Source: Microbacterium sp. SORGH_AS_0862 (GTDB taxonomy: Bacteria; Actinomycetota; Actinomycetes; Actinomycetales; Microbacteriaceae). Taken from it: a stretch of 64,000 nucleotides of DNA. The notes under the pieces are model-generated. The model was not told the origin of the DNA. It searched no databases and was given only the letters and a program-made list of their open reading frames with translations. Every line of letters starts with the position of its first letter. Position 1 is the stretch's first letter. Both the position numbers and the translations under genes were made by a program. Shown here piece after piece: positions 28,400 to 38,393 of the stretch. The stretch spans positions 434,001-498,000 of the forward strand of contig NZ_JAUTAY010000001.1 of the NCBI RefSeq assembly GCF_030818795.1, written 5' to 3'.

Positions 28400-28828
28400 T
28401 CAGTCCTCGTCGTCCTCGCGGGACACGTAGGGGTCGGCGTCACCGGCGTACTGCGCCGATGCCGCCAGCCCTGCCACGGCGCTGTCGCGCTCGCGCGCCT
28501 CGCGCAGCAGGTCCTCGATGTGACCGGCGTTCTCGGGGACGCCGTCGGGGATGAATTCCAGCGTGGGCGTCAACCGCACGCCGAGCTTGCGGCCCACCTC
28601 GCTGCGCAGCATGCCTGTCGCAGCGGTCAGAGCCGCAGCCGAGTCGAGACGCTCCTGCTCGCTGCCCAGCACCGTGTAGAACACCGACGCGTGCTGCAGG
28701 TCCCCCGTCACACGCACGTCTGTGATCGTCACGAAGCCGAGGCGCGGGTCGCGCAGCCCCTTCTCGAGCCGCTCGGCGATGAGCACGCGGATGCGGTCGG
28801 CGAGCCTCGCCTGCCGTTCACTGGCCAT
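28400..28828 (-). CDS. rbfA: Ribosome-binding factor A
   Basis: 142 residues. It binds the 30S subunit and aids 16S rRNA maturation at the 5' end. The KH-like domain covers the first about 110 residues (RIRVLIAERLEKGLRDPRLGF, with VTGDLQHASVFYTV). The C-terminal tail is acidic (DPYVSREDDED). It follows infB in the conserved nusA-infB-rbfA order, here with an unusually structured 136-base gap. Confidence 0.92.
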   Translation of the reverse strand: MASERQARLADRIRVLIAERLEKGLRDPRLGFVTITDVRVTGDLQHASVFYTVLGSEQERLDSAAALTAATGMLRSEVGRKLGVRLTPTLEFIPDGVPENAGHIEDLLREARERDSAVAGLAASAQYAGDADPYVSREDDED

Positions 28829-28879
28829 GTCCTTCTTCTCCCTCTCTCAACCCACCGGCGTGGACTCGGAGACTGCGGA

Positions 28880-28949
28880 GGACTCGGATATCCGTCCGAG
28901 GCAATCGGGGTAGGGGCCCCGTTCTTGCCGAGGACGGACATCCGAGTCC
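28880..28949. repeat. Long imperfect inverted repeat between infB and rbfA
   Basis: Arms 28880-28904 and 28925-28949 match at 22 of 25 positions and enclose a 20-base loop that itself contains GGGGCCCC. The hairpin lies inside an operon, 16 bases after the infB stop. It may be a partial terminator, a processing site or a repeat element. Confidence 0.7.
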
Positions 28950-28964
28950 GTAGCAACCGACGGA

Positions 28965-31733
28965 TCAGCCGCGCGGCTTCTCCACCATCTCGGTCGTCTC
29001 GATCTCGTCGCCGATCTGGATGTCGTTGTACTTGCCGAGGCCGATACCGGCTTCGTAGTCCGTGCGCACCTCGGTGACGTCGTCCTTGAAGCGGCGCAGC
29101 GACTCGATCGCGAGACCGTCGGCGATGACGACGCCGTCGCGGATGACGCGGGCCTTCGCGTTGCGGGTGATGGTTCCCGAGCGCACGATGACACCGGCGA
29201 TGTTGCCGAACTTCGAGGAACGGAACACCTCGCGGATCTCCGCGACACCCGACTGGACCTCTTCGTACTCCGGCTTGAGCAGGCCCTTGAGGGACTGTTC
29301 GACGTCATCGATCGCGTTGTAGATGACGGAGTAGAAGCGGACGTCGACACCCTCGCGAGCGGCGCGCTCCCGGGCCTTCGTGTCGGGACGGACGTTGAAG
29401 CCGATGACGATCGCGTTGTCGATCGTCGCCAGGTTGATGTCCGACTCGGTGATCGCACCCACACCGCGGTGGATGATCCGCAGCTGCACGGAGTCGTCGA
29501 CCTCGATCTTGAGCAGCGACTCCTCCAGCGCCTCGACGGCACCGGACACGTCGCCCTTGATGATGAGGTTGAGCGACTCGACCTTGCCCTCTTCGAGCGC
29601 GCGGGTGAAGTCCTCGAGCGAGATGCGCTTGCGGGCCTTGGCCAGCTGGGCGTTGCGCTCGGCGGCCTCGCGCTTCTCGGCGATCTGACGGGCCAGACGG
29701 TCTTCGTCGGTGACGATGAAGACATCGCCGGCGCGCGGGACGGAGTTCAGACCCTGCACCTGCACCGGACGGGACGGCCAGGCCTCCTCCACCGGGTCGC
29801 CGTTCTCGTCGATCATGGCGCGCACGCGGCCGTAGGCCGTGCCCGCGACGATCGCATCGCCCACACGGAGCGTTCCGGACTGGATGAGAACGGTCGCCAC
29901 CGAGCCGCGGCCCTTGTCGAGCTTCGCTTCGATCGCGACACCGCGCGCGGCCTTGTTCGGGTTCGCCGTGAGGTCGAGGCCGGCATCCGCGGTCAGCAGG
30001 ACGGCGTCCAACAGCTCCTGGATGTTGGTCCCCTGGCGAGCCGAGACGTCGACGAACATGACGTCGCCGCCGTACTCCTCGGCGACGAGCCCGTACTCGG
30101 TGAGCTGCTGACGCACCTTGGCCGGGTTGGCGTCGGGCTTGTCGACCTTGTTGACGGCCACGACGATCGGCACCTGAGCGGCCTGCGCGTGGTTGAGGGC
30201 CTCCACCGTCTGCGGCATGATGCCGTCGTCGGCGGCGACCACGAGGATCGCGATGTCGGTCACCTGCGCACCGCGGGCACGCATGGCCGTGAACGCCTCG
30301 TGACCCGGGGTGTCGATGAAGGTGATCGCGCGCTCGATGCCCTCGTGCTCGGTCCAGACCTGGTACGCACCGATGTGCTGGGTGATGCCGCCGGCCTCGC
30401 CCGCCACGACGTTCGTCTGGCGGATCGCGTCGAGCAGTCGCGTCTTACCGTGATCGACGTGACCCATGACGGTCACCACCGGAGGACGGATCTCGAGGTC
30501 GTCCTCGCTCTCCGCCTCCAACTCGGCCTCGAGGTCGAGACCGAAGCCCTCCAGGAGCTCCTTGTCCTCGTCCTCGGGCGAGACCATCTGGATCTTGTAG
30601 CCGAGCTCCTCGCCGAGCACCTCGAAGGTGGCCTCGTCTAGCGACTCGGTCGCGGTCGCCATCTCACCCAGGTTGAACAGGATCGTCACGAGCGTGCCGG
30701 GCTGCACGGTGTACCCGCGCAGCGCCTCGAGCTTGTCCGCGAAGTCGGCGATGGAGGCACCGCGACGGAGGCGGATGATCTCGCCGTTGCCCTTCTGGAC
30801 GTTGACGCCGCCGACGACCGGCGCCGACCGCATCTCGAATTCTTGCCGCTTCGCCCGACGCGACTTGCGCTGACGCGACTTGCCGCCGCCCTTGCCGAAG
30901 GCACCTGCGGTGCCGCCACCGGGACCACGGCCGCGGCCACCGCCGCCACCGGGACGACCGGCGAAACCGCCGCCCGCGGGAGCACCGGGGCGCTGGAAGC
31001 CACCGGCACCGCCGGGACGACCGGGACCGCCCGGACGCTGCTGGAACGGAGCGCCGGGACGACCGCCGCCGCCGGGACGACCGGCACCGCCCGGACGCGG
31101 CGCGCCGGGACGGGGGGCGCCGGGGCGCGGTGCCTGCGGACGCGGGATGTTGCCGGGCGAGGGGCGCTGGCCCATGCCCTGCGCGCTCGCGAACGGATTG
31201 TTGCCGGGGCGCGGGCCCGCGGGGCGCTGTCCCATGCCCTGCGCGCTCGCGAACGGGTTGTTGCCGGGGCGCGGCGCACCGCCCGGACGCGGCGGGGTTG
31301 CACCGCCGGGCTTGGGAGCAGCGCCGGGCTTGGGGGCGCCCGGGGTCGCTGCAGCGGGCGTCGCACCCGAAGCGGGTGCGGCGGGAGCCGCCGGAGCAGC
31401 CGGTGCGGATGCGGCGGGTGCCGCGGACTCCGCCGGTGCCGGGGCGGGCTTCTCGGCGGCCGGAGCAGCCGGAGCCGCGGGTGCCGGAGCCTGCGGGCGC
31501 GGTGCCGCGGGACGAGCCGGGCCCGGACGGGCACCGCTCGTGGGCTTGGGTGCGGCGGCGGGCGCCGCGACCCCGTCTGCCTCGAGGGCAGCACGGAGCT
31601 TACGAGCCACCGGGGGCTCGATGGTGGATGAGGGGCTCTTGACGAACTCGCCGAGCTCCTTCAGCTTCGCAAGCGCGACCTTGCTGTCGACGCCGAGCTC
31701 GGAAGCGATCTCGTGCACGCGTGGTTTTGCCAC
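28965..31733 (-). CDS. infB: Translation initiation factor IF-2
   Basis: 922 residues, the long actinobacterial form. The N-terminal IF2_N domain ([15 protein letters not shown]) is followed by a very long Pro/Ala/Gly linker (about residues 55-290). Next come a basic [15 protein letters not shown] stretch and the GTPase domain with [14 protein letters not shown] and NKVDKP, then the C-terminal domains that bind fMet-tRNA. GTG at 31733 follows GGAG at six bases. It guides fMet-tRNA to the 30S subunit. The linker contains a duplicated unit. Confidence 0.95.
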   Translation of the reverse strand: MAKPRVHEIASELGVDSKVALAKLKELGEFVKSPSSTIEPPVARKLRAALEADGVAAPAAAPKPTSGARPGPARPAAPRPQAPAPAAPAAPAAEKPAPAPAESAAPAASAPAAPAAPAAPASGATPAAATPGAPKPGAAPKPGGATPPRPGGAPRPGNNPFASAQGMGQRPAGPRPGNNPFASAQGMGQRPSPGNIPRPQAPRPGAPRPGAPRPGGAGRPGGGGRPGAPFQQRPGGPGRPGGAGGFQRPGAPAGGGFAGRPGGGGGRGRGPGGGTAGAFGKGGGKSRQRKSRRAKRQEFEMRSAPVVGGVNVQKGNGEIIRLRRGASIADFADKLEALRGYTVQPGTLVTILFNLGEMATATESLDEATFEVLGEELGYKIQMVSPEDEDKELLEGFGLDLEAELEAESEDDLEIRPPVVTVMGHVDHGKTRLLDAIRQTNVVAGEAGGITQHIGAYQVWTEHEGIERAITFIDTPGHEAFTAMRARGAQVTDIAILVVAADDGIMPQTVEALNHAQAAQVPIVVAVNKVDKPDANPAKVRQQLTEYGLVAEEYGGDVMFVDVSARQGTNIQELLDAVLLTADAGLDLTANPNKAARGVAIEAKLDKGRGSVATVLIQSGTLRVGDAIVAGTAYGRVRAMIDENGDPVEEAWPSRPVQVQGLNSVPRAGDVFIVTDEDRLARQIAEKREAAERNAQLAKARKRISLEDFTRALEEGKVESLNLIIKGDVSGAVEALEESLLKIEVDDSVQLRIIHRGVGAITESDINLATIDNAIVIGFNVRPDTKARERAAREGVDVRFYSVIYNAIDDVEQSLKGLLKPEYEEVQSGVAEIREVFRSSKFGNIAGVIVRSGTITRNAKARVIRDGVVIADGLAIESLRRFKDDVTEVRTDYEAGIGLGKYNDIQIGDEIETTEMVEKPRG
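31171..31273. repeat. 60-bp-period repeat inside the infB linker
   Basis: Two 43-base copies (31171-31213 and 31231-31273) differ at one position. They encode a duplicated [14 protein letters not shown] segment of the IF-2 linker. It is an in-gene expansion, not a CRISPR or mobile repeat. Confidence 0.85.
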
Positions 31734-31792
31734 AATTCTCCTGTCTTGGGGGCCTACCCAGGACAGGGCAGACCGTTAGTCGCGGACGGGTC

Positions 31793-32066
31793 TCATTTCG
31801 AGCCGTTCACTTTGTGTCCATAGCCGTTCAGCCGTTTCTCGATGGTCTGCGTGTCAAGCGGGCCTGACACACGCAATGCCCGCACGAACGCACGGCGCCT
31901 CAGGGCGGCATCCATGCATTCGGGCGTCTCGTGGACCCACGCGCCTCTGCCCGGCAGTGCCCCGCGCTCGTCGATGACGAGCGCGGAATCCACGCAGACC
32001 ACCCGCAGGAAGGTCTTTCCGGGGAGCACGCGTGCGACATCCGACGCACGTTCGTACGGGTTCCAT
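31793..32066 (-). pseudogene. ylxR: ylxR (DUF448) split by a +1 frameshift
   Basis: YlxR is a small RNA-binding protein encoded between nusA and infB. The frame from ATG 32066 encodes the family start with CVGC (Cys7, Cys10) and RAPRKDL, then leaves the family pattern and stops at 31854. The rest of the domain (LRVVCVDS, GRGAWVHETPECMDAA) lies in the +1 frame down to 31793. Skipping one base after the CTT codon (32012-32010) gives KDLLRVV, the family consensus, and a 90-residue product of normal length. It may be an indel, an assembly error or a real frameshift. Confidence 0.8.
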
Positions 32067-32100
32067 CTTACACCTGTCGACCGAGGGGGTCAGGGACGCG

Positions 32101-33087
32101 TCAGCTCTCCAGGATGCTGTCGGGCTGGATGTCGATCTTCGCGCCGGTGAGCTTCGCGGCGAGCCGGGCGTTCTGTCCCTCTTTGCCGATCGCCAGCGAG
32201 AGCTGGTAGTCCGGAACGAGCGCGCGGACGGCCTTGGTGCTCTGATCCAGGATGAATGCGGACGTCACCTTGGCCGGCGAGAGCGCGTTGGCCACGAAGG
32301 TCGCGAGATCGGCGTGGTAGTCGACGATGTCGATCTTCTCGCCGTTCAGCTCCTCTGTGACGGCGCGCACACGACGGCCGAGCTCGCCGATGCAGGCGCC
32401 CTTCGCGTTGATCGACGGATCGTCGGTGCGCACGGCCATCTTGGTGCGGTGTCCCGCCTCGCGCGCGAGCGCCACGATCTCGACCACCCCGGCGGCGATC
32501 TCGGGCACCTCGAGTGCGAAGAGCTTGCGCACGAGGCCCGGGTGCGTGCGCGAGACGGTGATCGCCGGCCCCTTCGTGCCCTTGGCGACGGAGGTCACGT
32601 AGACGCGGATGCGGGAACCGTGACGGTACTCCTCGCCCGGCACCTGCTCCTCGGGCGGCAGGATCGCCTCGACGGCGCCGAGGTCGACGTGGACCATGCG
32701 AGGGTTCGGGCCCTGCTGGATGACGCCGGCGACGATGTCGCCCTCCTTGCCGCGGAACTCTCCCAGCACGGCATCGTCGGCGATGTCGCGCAGGCGCTGA
32801 TTGATGACCTGCTTCGCGGCGAACGCGGCGATGCGGCCGAAGTCCTCCGGCGTGCTCTCCTCTTCGCCGACGACGGCGCCCTCTTCGTCGCGCACGGGGA
32901 CGAACACCCCGACGTGGCCGGTCTTGCGGTCGAGGTGAGAGCGAGCACCCTCGGGCAGCTCGCCGGTCGGCGAGGTGTGCTTCGCGTAGGCGGTCAGGAT
33001 CGCCTGCTCGATGATGGCGACGAGTTCGTCGAAGGGGATCTCCCTCTCGCGCTCGACGGTACGCAGCAGTCCGAGATCGATATCCAC
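32101..33087 (-). CDS. nusA: Transcription termination/antitermination factor NusA
   Basis: 328 residues: an N-terminal RNA-polymerase-binding domain (about 1-120), S1 (about 125-200) and two KH domains with GRRVRAV and the final AIGKEGQNARLAAKLTGAKIDI. There is no C-terminal acidic repeat region, as in other actinobacteria. It modulates pausing, termination and rRNA antitermination. The GTG at 33087 has a strong AGGAGGT upstream. rimP, which usually precedes nusA, is not here. Confidence 0.94.
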   Translation of the reverse strand: MDIDLGLLRTVEREREIPFDELVAIIEQAILTAYAKHTSPTGELPEGARSHLDRKTGHVGVFVPVRDEEGAVVGEEESTPEDFGRIAAFAAKQVINQRLRDIADDAVLGEFRGKEGDIVAGVIQQGPNPRMVHVDLGAVEAILPPEEQVPGEEYRHGSRIRVYVTSVAKGTKGPAITVSRTHPGLVRKLFALEVPEIAAGVVEIVALAREAGHRTKMAVRTDDPSINAKGACIGELGRRVRAVTEELNGEKIDIVDYHADLATFVANALSPAKVTSAFILDQSTKAVRALVPDYQLSLAIGKEGQNARLAAKLTGAKIDIQPDSILES

Positions 33088-33159
33088 GGTGACCTCCTAT
33101 ATTCAGCTCTTCGCGGCGGGCGACGCCGCCGCATCCCCCCTACGTTACCCGATCCGACC

Positions 33160-34995
33160 TCATCCGCCGCAGTCGTCGAAGACGCTCTCCGGCACCACAT
33201 CGGCGCGCAGCGAGTTCGTCCAGCGCACCAGCGAGGTCAGCATTCCGGAACGCGGCTGCAGGATGTCCTGATGCCCACGCCCCGCCACCGGGACGGCCCG
33301 TACGCGCTCCCCCGCGTCGCACAGCCTCGACACCAGCTCGCGTTGCGTCTTCGTCGGCAGGACTTCGTCGTTCGTGCCCCACGCGATGAACAGGGGCGTA
33401 CCCCAGGGCCCGGTCGGGACGTTCTCCGCCAGACGGCGTCCGAGCGCGCCGCGTGTGAGCTCGGCGGTGTCGAACGGGGTGTCCTCGCTCAGCCCCAGCG
33501 CGGTCAGCGCCGAGACCATCACACCCGGCTCGCTCAGGCACCGCTGCGTCATCTCTCGGATGAAGGAACGCGCCCCCGTCGTCACGTAGTCCTCGAGCCG
33601 GACGTCCGAGTACGTGTCGGCGTACGGCACGATGACCCAGGACACGAGCACTGTCAGCATCGCGCCGGCGTCGCCGCCTGTCAGCTCGCTTGCGAGAGCG
33701 ACGGGGTCGGCGGCGGGAGCGAACGCGGCCGTCCCGAGCACGTCCACACCCGGCGTGTATTCCGGCGCGAGCATGGTCGTCCACAGCGCCGCATGACCAC
33801 CCTGCGAATGCCCCCACACGACCGTCTCGGGCGACAGGACGAGATCCTCGATCTCGCCTGCCGCCAGCACCGCATCCAGAGCCGAACGCGCTTCGCCTTT
33901 ACCGATCAGGTAGGGGAACTCACCGGGCGCGCCCTGACCGCTGTAGTCGGGTGCGACGACGACCCAGCCGCGGGCCAGCATGCGCTCGAGGGCGGGGATC
34001 GCCCACTTCGTCGCCGTGCCGTCGGCGAGGCTCGGGGCGCAGCCGCGCGCCACGCCCGTCGTGCCGTGGTTCCACAGCAGCACCGGACGCGGGCCGGGCG
34101 GCGGGTCATCGGGGATGATCACCATTCCGCTGCCGATTGCGGGTGCTCCCGTCGACGAGCGCGTCGTGTAGAGGATGCGCTGCACCTCGCCGCGACTGGG
34201 CTCACGGCCGCCGTACTCGCCCACCCGGATCAGCTGTCCGTGGCCCTCGGGCACGTGCGCAGGAGGATCGTAGAAGGCGTCCACGACGGGCGCACCCTCA
34301 CGGAGCCAGTCGTTCAGACCGAACCCGCCCACCGTGGTTGCCACCAGTACGAACGACAACGCGTAGCGGCCGGCCGCACGGAGGATCCGGCGTCGGCGTG
34401 AAGGAGCCGGCCGCACCCGATCATCGGCCTGCGTGCGGCCCTTCCGGGTGCGGACTCCGCGGGCGATGAGTCCGATGCCGAAGACGATCGTTCGCACACC
34501 GAAGACGACCGCGACGACGAGCAGCGTGACGTCGGGCCAGGTCAGCGAGAGGACGCCGAACGCGACCTGTGCGCCGCCCCAGACGGCCGAGAGCACGCGA
34601 ACGCTGACCACGCCCCGGGCGAGCGCGTCACCGATGGACGCCAGACCGCCGACGACGAGCAGCACCGCGAGAGTCGGCGGCAGCAACTCGATGCTGCGGC
34701 CGAGCCAGACGAGGATGACGATCCCGCCCGTGATCCACAACAGCGCGATCAGACGTGTCCACCATCTGGGGCCCGCGCGGCGGGACACCAGTTCGAGCAC
34801 GCCGGAGACGATGACGCTCAGCCCGACGTACAGTCCGAGCAGCACGAGCGAGGCGAGCGGGCGGATGACGATGAGCAGGCCGAGCACGACCACGACGACC
34901 CCGATGAGCAGCACGACACGTGCGGGAGCCGCATCCAGCAGACCCGGCAGAGCGCTGACCCGCAGTCGGCGGCGCAGCGGAACGTGTTCGGGCAC
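33160..34995 (-). CDS. Membrane-anchored secretory lipase (HdeD-like domain fused to LIP hydrolase)
   Basis: 611 residues. The first about 200 hold six hydrophobic helices in the arrangement of the DUF308/HdeD family. After a basic linker and one further helix (about 218-235) comes a lipase of the LIP/secretory type. It has WNHGTTGVARGCAPSL, the nucleophile in WGHSQGGHA, the acid in WGTNDEVLP and the histidine in GRGHQD. The catalytic part should face outside. GTG at 34995 is the best start. It is divergent from the DUF1206 gene. The substrate is unknown. Confidence 0.82.
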   Translation of the reverse strand: MPEHVPLRRRLRVSALPGLLDAAPARVVLLIGVVVVVLGLLIVIRPLASLVLLGLYVGLSVIVSGVLELVSRRAGPRWWTRLIALLWITGGIVILVWLGRSIELLPPTLAVLLVVGGLASIGDALARGVVSVRVLSAVWGGAQVAFGVLSLTWPDVTLLVVAVVFGVRTIVFGIGLIARGVRTRKGRTQADDRVRPAPSRRRRILRAAGRYALSFVLVATTVGGFGLNDWLREGAPVVDAFYDPPAHVPEGHGQLIRVGEYGGREPSRGEVQRILYTTRSSTGAPAIGSGMVIIPDDPPPGPRPVLLWNHGTTGVARGCAPSLADGTATKWAIPALERMLARGWVVVAPDYSGQGAPGEFPYLIGKGEARSALDAVLAAGEIEDLVLSPETVVWGHSQGGHAALWTTMLAPEYTPGVDVLGTAAFAPAADPVALASELTGGDAGAMLTVLVSWVIVPYADTYSDVRLEDYVTTGARSFIREMTQRCLSEPGVMVSALTALGLSEDTPFDTAELTRGALGRRLAENVPTGPWGTPLFIAWGTNDEVLPTKTQRELVSRLCDAGERVRAVPVAGRGHQDILQPRSGMLTSLVRWTNSLRADVVPESVFDDCGG

Positions 34996-35081
34996 CGGGA
35001 CATTGTAGGCGCGAGGCACCCGGGGGCGGGCACGCTCCGCAACCCCTCGGCTGTTGCGGCGGGAGATCGTATTCTGCGTCG

Positions 35082-35876
35082 ATGAGCACCCCGAAGAAGA
35101 CCGCCCGGCGTCTCGAGAGCGACCCGCGTCTGCGTGCGCTCGCGAAGACGGGCTACGCGGCGACCGGCCTCGTCCACGTCTTGCTGGGCGGCATCGTGCT
35201 CGGCGTCGCGTTCGGCGGAGACGGCGACGCCGACCAGTCGGGGGCGTTCCGGGCACTGGCGGCCTCGCCCGCGGGGCTCGTCGCGCTCTGGGCGGTGGCC
35301 CTCGCACTGTTCGCTCTCGCACTCTGGCACGCGGTGGCCGCGCTCGCCGGTACCGGCGAGAAAAGCCCGTGGTCTCGACGCCTGTCCGAGGCAGGTCAGG
35401 CCGTGGCATTCGCCGCACTCGGCGTCATCGCGATCGTCGTGGCCGTCGGCGGCCGATCGGATGGAGACGAGAGCGTCAAGGAGACGAGCAGCGGAGTCCT
35501 TTCGATCCCGGGCGGCCCGTTCATCCTCGGCGCGGTGGGGGCCGGAGTCCTCGTGGCGGGCATCGTCTTCGGCGTCATCGGCGGCAGGCGGAGCTTCCGG
35601 AAGAAGCTGTCGGTGCCGGCCGGGGCCATGGGGACCTTGGTGGTGACGCTCGGCGTGGTCGGCTATGTGGCGAAGGGCATCTCGCTCGCGACGGTGGGCA
35701 TCCTGCTGGGAGTGGCTGCGATCCGCGTCGATCCGCAGGAGGCGGGCGGCCTGGACGGCGCGGTGCGGTCTCTGCTCGAACTGCCCGCCGGCCCGCTGAT
35801 CGCGATCGCGGTGGGCGGCGGGCTGATCGCCTACGGGCTGTTCTGCTTGTTCCGCGCACGGTACGCGCGCCTCTGA
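35082..35876 (+). CDS. DUF1206 membrane protein
   Basis: 264 residues. Three internal repeats of about 70 residues each carry two helices, with a recurring AKTGYAATGLVHVLLGG / GYVAKGISLATVGILLG motif, typical of DUF1206. The function is unknown. A short charged N terminus precedes the first helix. Confidence 0.85.
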   Translation: MSTPKKTARRLESDPRLRALAKTGYAATGLVHVLLGGIVLGVAFGGDGDADQSGAFRALAASPAGLVALWAVALALFALALWHAVAALAGTGEKSPWSRRLSEAGQAVAFAALGVIAIVVAVGGRSDGDESVKETSSGVLSIPGGPFILGAVGAGVLVAGIVFGVIGGRRSFRKKLSVPAGAMGTLVVTLGVVGYVAKGISLATVGILLGVAAIRVDPQEAGGLDGAVRSLLELPAGPLIAIAVGGGLIAYGLFCLFRARYARL

Positions 35877-35959
35877 GGCGCCCCCGGTCGGACCGCGGTG
35901 TTGCCGATGTCCGCGCGGGGACGGCAAGCTGGCACGATACCCGTCGACCAAGGAGCGAG

Positions 35960-36571
35960 ATGTCGTCCTCCCCCGCCTTCCGCGGCTACCCGTTCCAGCC
36001 CGCAGATCCCGGACTCATCGGGCTGCTCGGTTTCGTCATCGCGACGCTGACCGCGCAGCTCGCGCATCTCGGACTGCAGGATGAGAACCCTGTGTTCTGG
36101 ATCGGGGCCGCGTTCGGCGGCGTCGTGCAGGTGACGGCCGGAATGCTCTCCTACTTCATCGGCGACGACTTCCACTTCATCGTCTACAACGCCTTCGGCT
36201 GGTACTGGATCGTCGTGCCCGGCTTCCTCCTGGGCGAGGAGCTCGGCTTCTTCGAGGTGACCGCGCAGGCGCGCGGACTCTTCTCGCTGATCTTCGCGGT
36301 GCTGGCGCTCCTCTTCGCGGTGCCGGGAGCGCTGCACAACAGGGTCCTCCCCATCACCCTGGTCTGCGTCGCCGGCGGGCTCGGCCTGCAGTCCGCCGGA
36401 GCCTTCACCGGAGAGCCGGCTCTGGGGTCGGTCGGATCGGTGCTGTTGCTGGCCGCATCCGCACTGGCGCTCTACATGCTCGTCGAGAAGTTCCTGTGGC
36501 GCACGATGCACCGCCGGGTGCTGCCCCTCGGACGCCCGTGGCTGCGGGGCGAGCCCGCATCCGAGAGCTGA
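35960..36571 (+). CDS. GPR1/FUN34/YaaH-like membrane protein
   Basis: 203 residues with six hydrophobic segments. The N-terminal ADPGLIGLLGFVIATL and a later YFIGDDFHF fit the GPR1/FUN34/YaaH (acetate/succinate transporter) family. The canonical NPAPLGL motif is replaced by ADPGLIGL, so substrate specificity is uncertain. An AGGAG at 35951-35955 supports the ATG at 35960. It converges on proS with three bases between the stops. Confidence 0.7.
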   Translation: MSSSPAFRGYPFQPADPGLIGLLGFVIATLTAQLAHLGLQDENPVFWIGAAFGGVVQVTAGMLSYFIGDDFHFIVYNAFGWYWIVVPGFLLGEELGFFEVTAQARGLFSLIFAVLALLFAVPGALHNRVLPITLVCVAGGLGLQSAGAFTGEPALGSVGSVLLLAASALALYMLVEKFLWRTMHRRVLPLGRPWLRGEPASES

Positions 36572-36574
36572 GAC

Positions 36575-38332
36575 TCAGCTCTCCTGCAGCAGCCGGTACG
36601 CCGCGTCGAGAGCGACCTTCTCGCGCGAGCCCGTGCGACGGTCCCACACCTCGACGAGTCCCTCGGCAGCATCACGGCCGACGACGACCACGCGCGGGAC
36701 GCCGACCAGCTCGGCGTCGCCGAACTTCACACCGGGCGACACCTTGGCCCGGTCGTCGTACAGCACGTCGAATCCTCGGGACTCGAGCTCTGCGCTGATC
36801 TGCTCTGCGAGCTCGAATGCCACGGCATCACGACCCGCGGCCACGACATGTACGTCGAACGGCGCGACGGAAGCAGGCCAGATGAGGCCCTTCTCGTCGT
36901 TGTTCAGCTCGGCGATGATCGCGAGGATGCGGGTCACGCCGATGCCGTAGGAGCCCATCGTGACGGTGACGAGCTTGCCGTTCTCGTCGAGCACCTTGAG
37001 ACCCAACGCCTCGGCGTACTTGCGGCCGAGCTGGAACACGTGCCCGATCTCCATGCCGCGCGCGAGCGTGACAGGGCCCGAGCCGTCGGGTGCGGGGTCG
37101 CCCTCGCGCACATTCGCGACGTCGACGGTGCCGTCGGCGAAGAAGTCGCGGCCCGCGACGAGCGAGTGCACGTGCTTCTGGTCGATGTTGGCGCCGGTCA
37201 CCCAGCTCGTGCCGTCGACGACCCGGGGGTCGAGCAGGTAGCGGATGCCGGTGGCGGACTCTTCGCCGAGCACGGCACCCTCCGGCGACCAGGGGCCGAT
37301 GTAGCCCTTGACCAGCAGCGGGTGGGCGGCGAAGTCCGCCTCGGTGGCGGGCGCGACCTCGGCCGGCGCGAAGGCGACCTCCACGCGCTTGTCGTCGACC
37401 TCGCGGTCGCCGGGGAGTCCGATGACCACGAGCTCGCGCGAACCGTCGAGGTGCGTGAGCGCGAGCACGACGTTCTTGAGCGTGTCGGCAGCGGTGTACT
37501 CCCCCTCGAGCACCGCGTTCATGTGGTCGACGAGAGCGGCGATCGTCGGGGTGTTCGGCGAGTCGAAGACGACCGGCTCCGGCAGACCGTCGATCGGACG
37601 CGCCTCGGGCACCGCCGTCGTGTACGCCTCGACGTTGGCCGCGTACCCTCCCGCCGAGCGCACGAACGTGTCCTCGCCGACGGGAGTCGGGTGCAGGAAC
37701 TCCTCGGAGCGCGATCCGCCCATGGCCCCCGCATCCGCCTGCACGATGACGTACTCGAGACCGAGCCGCTGGAAGATGCGCTCGTAGGCGTCGCGCTGCG
37801 CCTGGTAGGAGGCGTCGAGTCCCGCATCCGTCGCATCGAACGAATAGGCGTCCTTCATCGTGAACTCGCGGCCGCGCAGCAGACCCGCGCGCGGGCGGGC
37901 CTCATCGCGGTATTTGTCCTGGATCTGGTAGATCGTCAGGGGAAGATCCTTGTAGGACGAATAGAGGTCCTTCACGAGCAATGTGAAGGCCTCTTCGTGC
38001 GTCGGAGCGAGCAGGTAGTCGCCGCCCTTCCGGTCCTGAAGCCGGAACAGCAGGTCGCCGTACTCGTCCCAGCGACCCGTGGCCTCGTAGGCGCCGCGGG
38101 GCATGAGCGCCGGGAAGTGCACCTCCTGCGCACCGGCGGCGGCCATCTCCTCACGGACGACCGTCTCGATCTTCGCCTTCACGCGCAGCCCCAGCGGGAG
38201 CCACGCGAAGATGCCGGCCGCCTGCGGTCGGATGTAACCGGCGCGGATCAGCAGCTTGTGGCTGGCGACCTCGGCGTCGGAGGGGTCCTCGCGGAGCGTG
38301 CGGAGAAAGAACGTTGACAGACGTGTGACCAC
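36575..38332 (-). CDS. proS: Prolyl-tRNA synthetase
   Basis: 585 residues, bacterial-type class II synthetase with an editing insertion. Motif 1 is around [13 protein letters not shown], with motif 2 in [28 protein letters not shown] and motif 3 in [15 protein letters not shown] [10 protein letters not shown]. The editing (INS) domain occupies about residues 225-400. It charges tRNA-Pro and clears Ala-tRNA-Pro. A GTG at 38332 is preferred because [15 protein letters not shown] matches the family start. Confidence 0.93.
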   Translation of the reverse strand: MVTRLSTFFLRTLREDPSDAEVASHKLLIRAGYIRPQAAGIFAWLPLGLRVKAKIETVVREEMAAAGAQEVHFPALMPRGAYEATGRWDEYGDLLFRLQDRKGGDYLLAPTHEEAFTLLVKDLYSSYKDLPLTIYQIQDKYRDEARPRAGLLRGREFTMKDAYSFDATDAGLDASYQAQRDAYERIFQRLGLEYVIVQADAGAMGGSRSEEFLHPTPVGEDTFVRSAGGYAANVEAYTTAVPEARPIDGLPEPVVFDSPNTPTIAALVDHMNAVLEGEYTAADTLKNVVLALTHLDGSRELVVIGLPGDREVDDKRVEVAFAPAEVAPATEADFAAHPLLVKGYIGPWSPEGAVLGEESATGIRYLLDPRVVDGTSWVTGANIDQKHVHSLVAGRDFFADGTVDVANVREGDPAPDGSGPVTLARGMEIGHVFQLGRKYAEALGLKVLDENGKLVTVTMGSYGIGVTRILAIIAELNNDEKGLIWPASVAPFDVHVVAAGRDAVAFELAEQISAELESRGFDVLYDDRAKVSPGVKFGDAELVGVPRVVVVGRDAAEGLVEVWDRRTGSREKVALDAAYRLLQES

Positions 38333-38393
38333 GATTCCCAGTCTACGGATGCGGCGGGCCGCCGTGAGCGCGATCACCCACGGCGGCCCGGGC

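Noticed and set aside
31160..31280. Possible CRISPR-like short repeats
   Set aside because: The repeats are in frame within infB, have no unique spacers, and encode a duplicated Pro/Gly-rich IF-2 linker.
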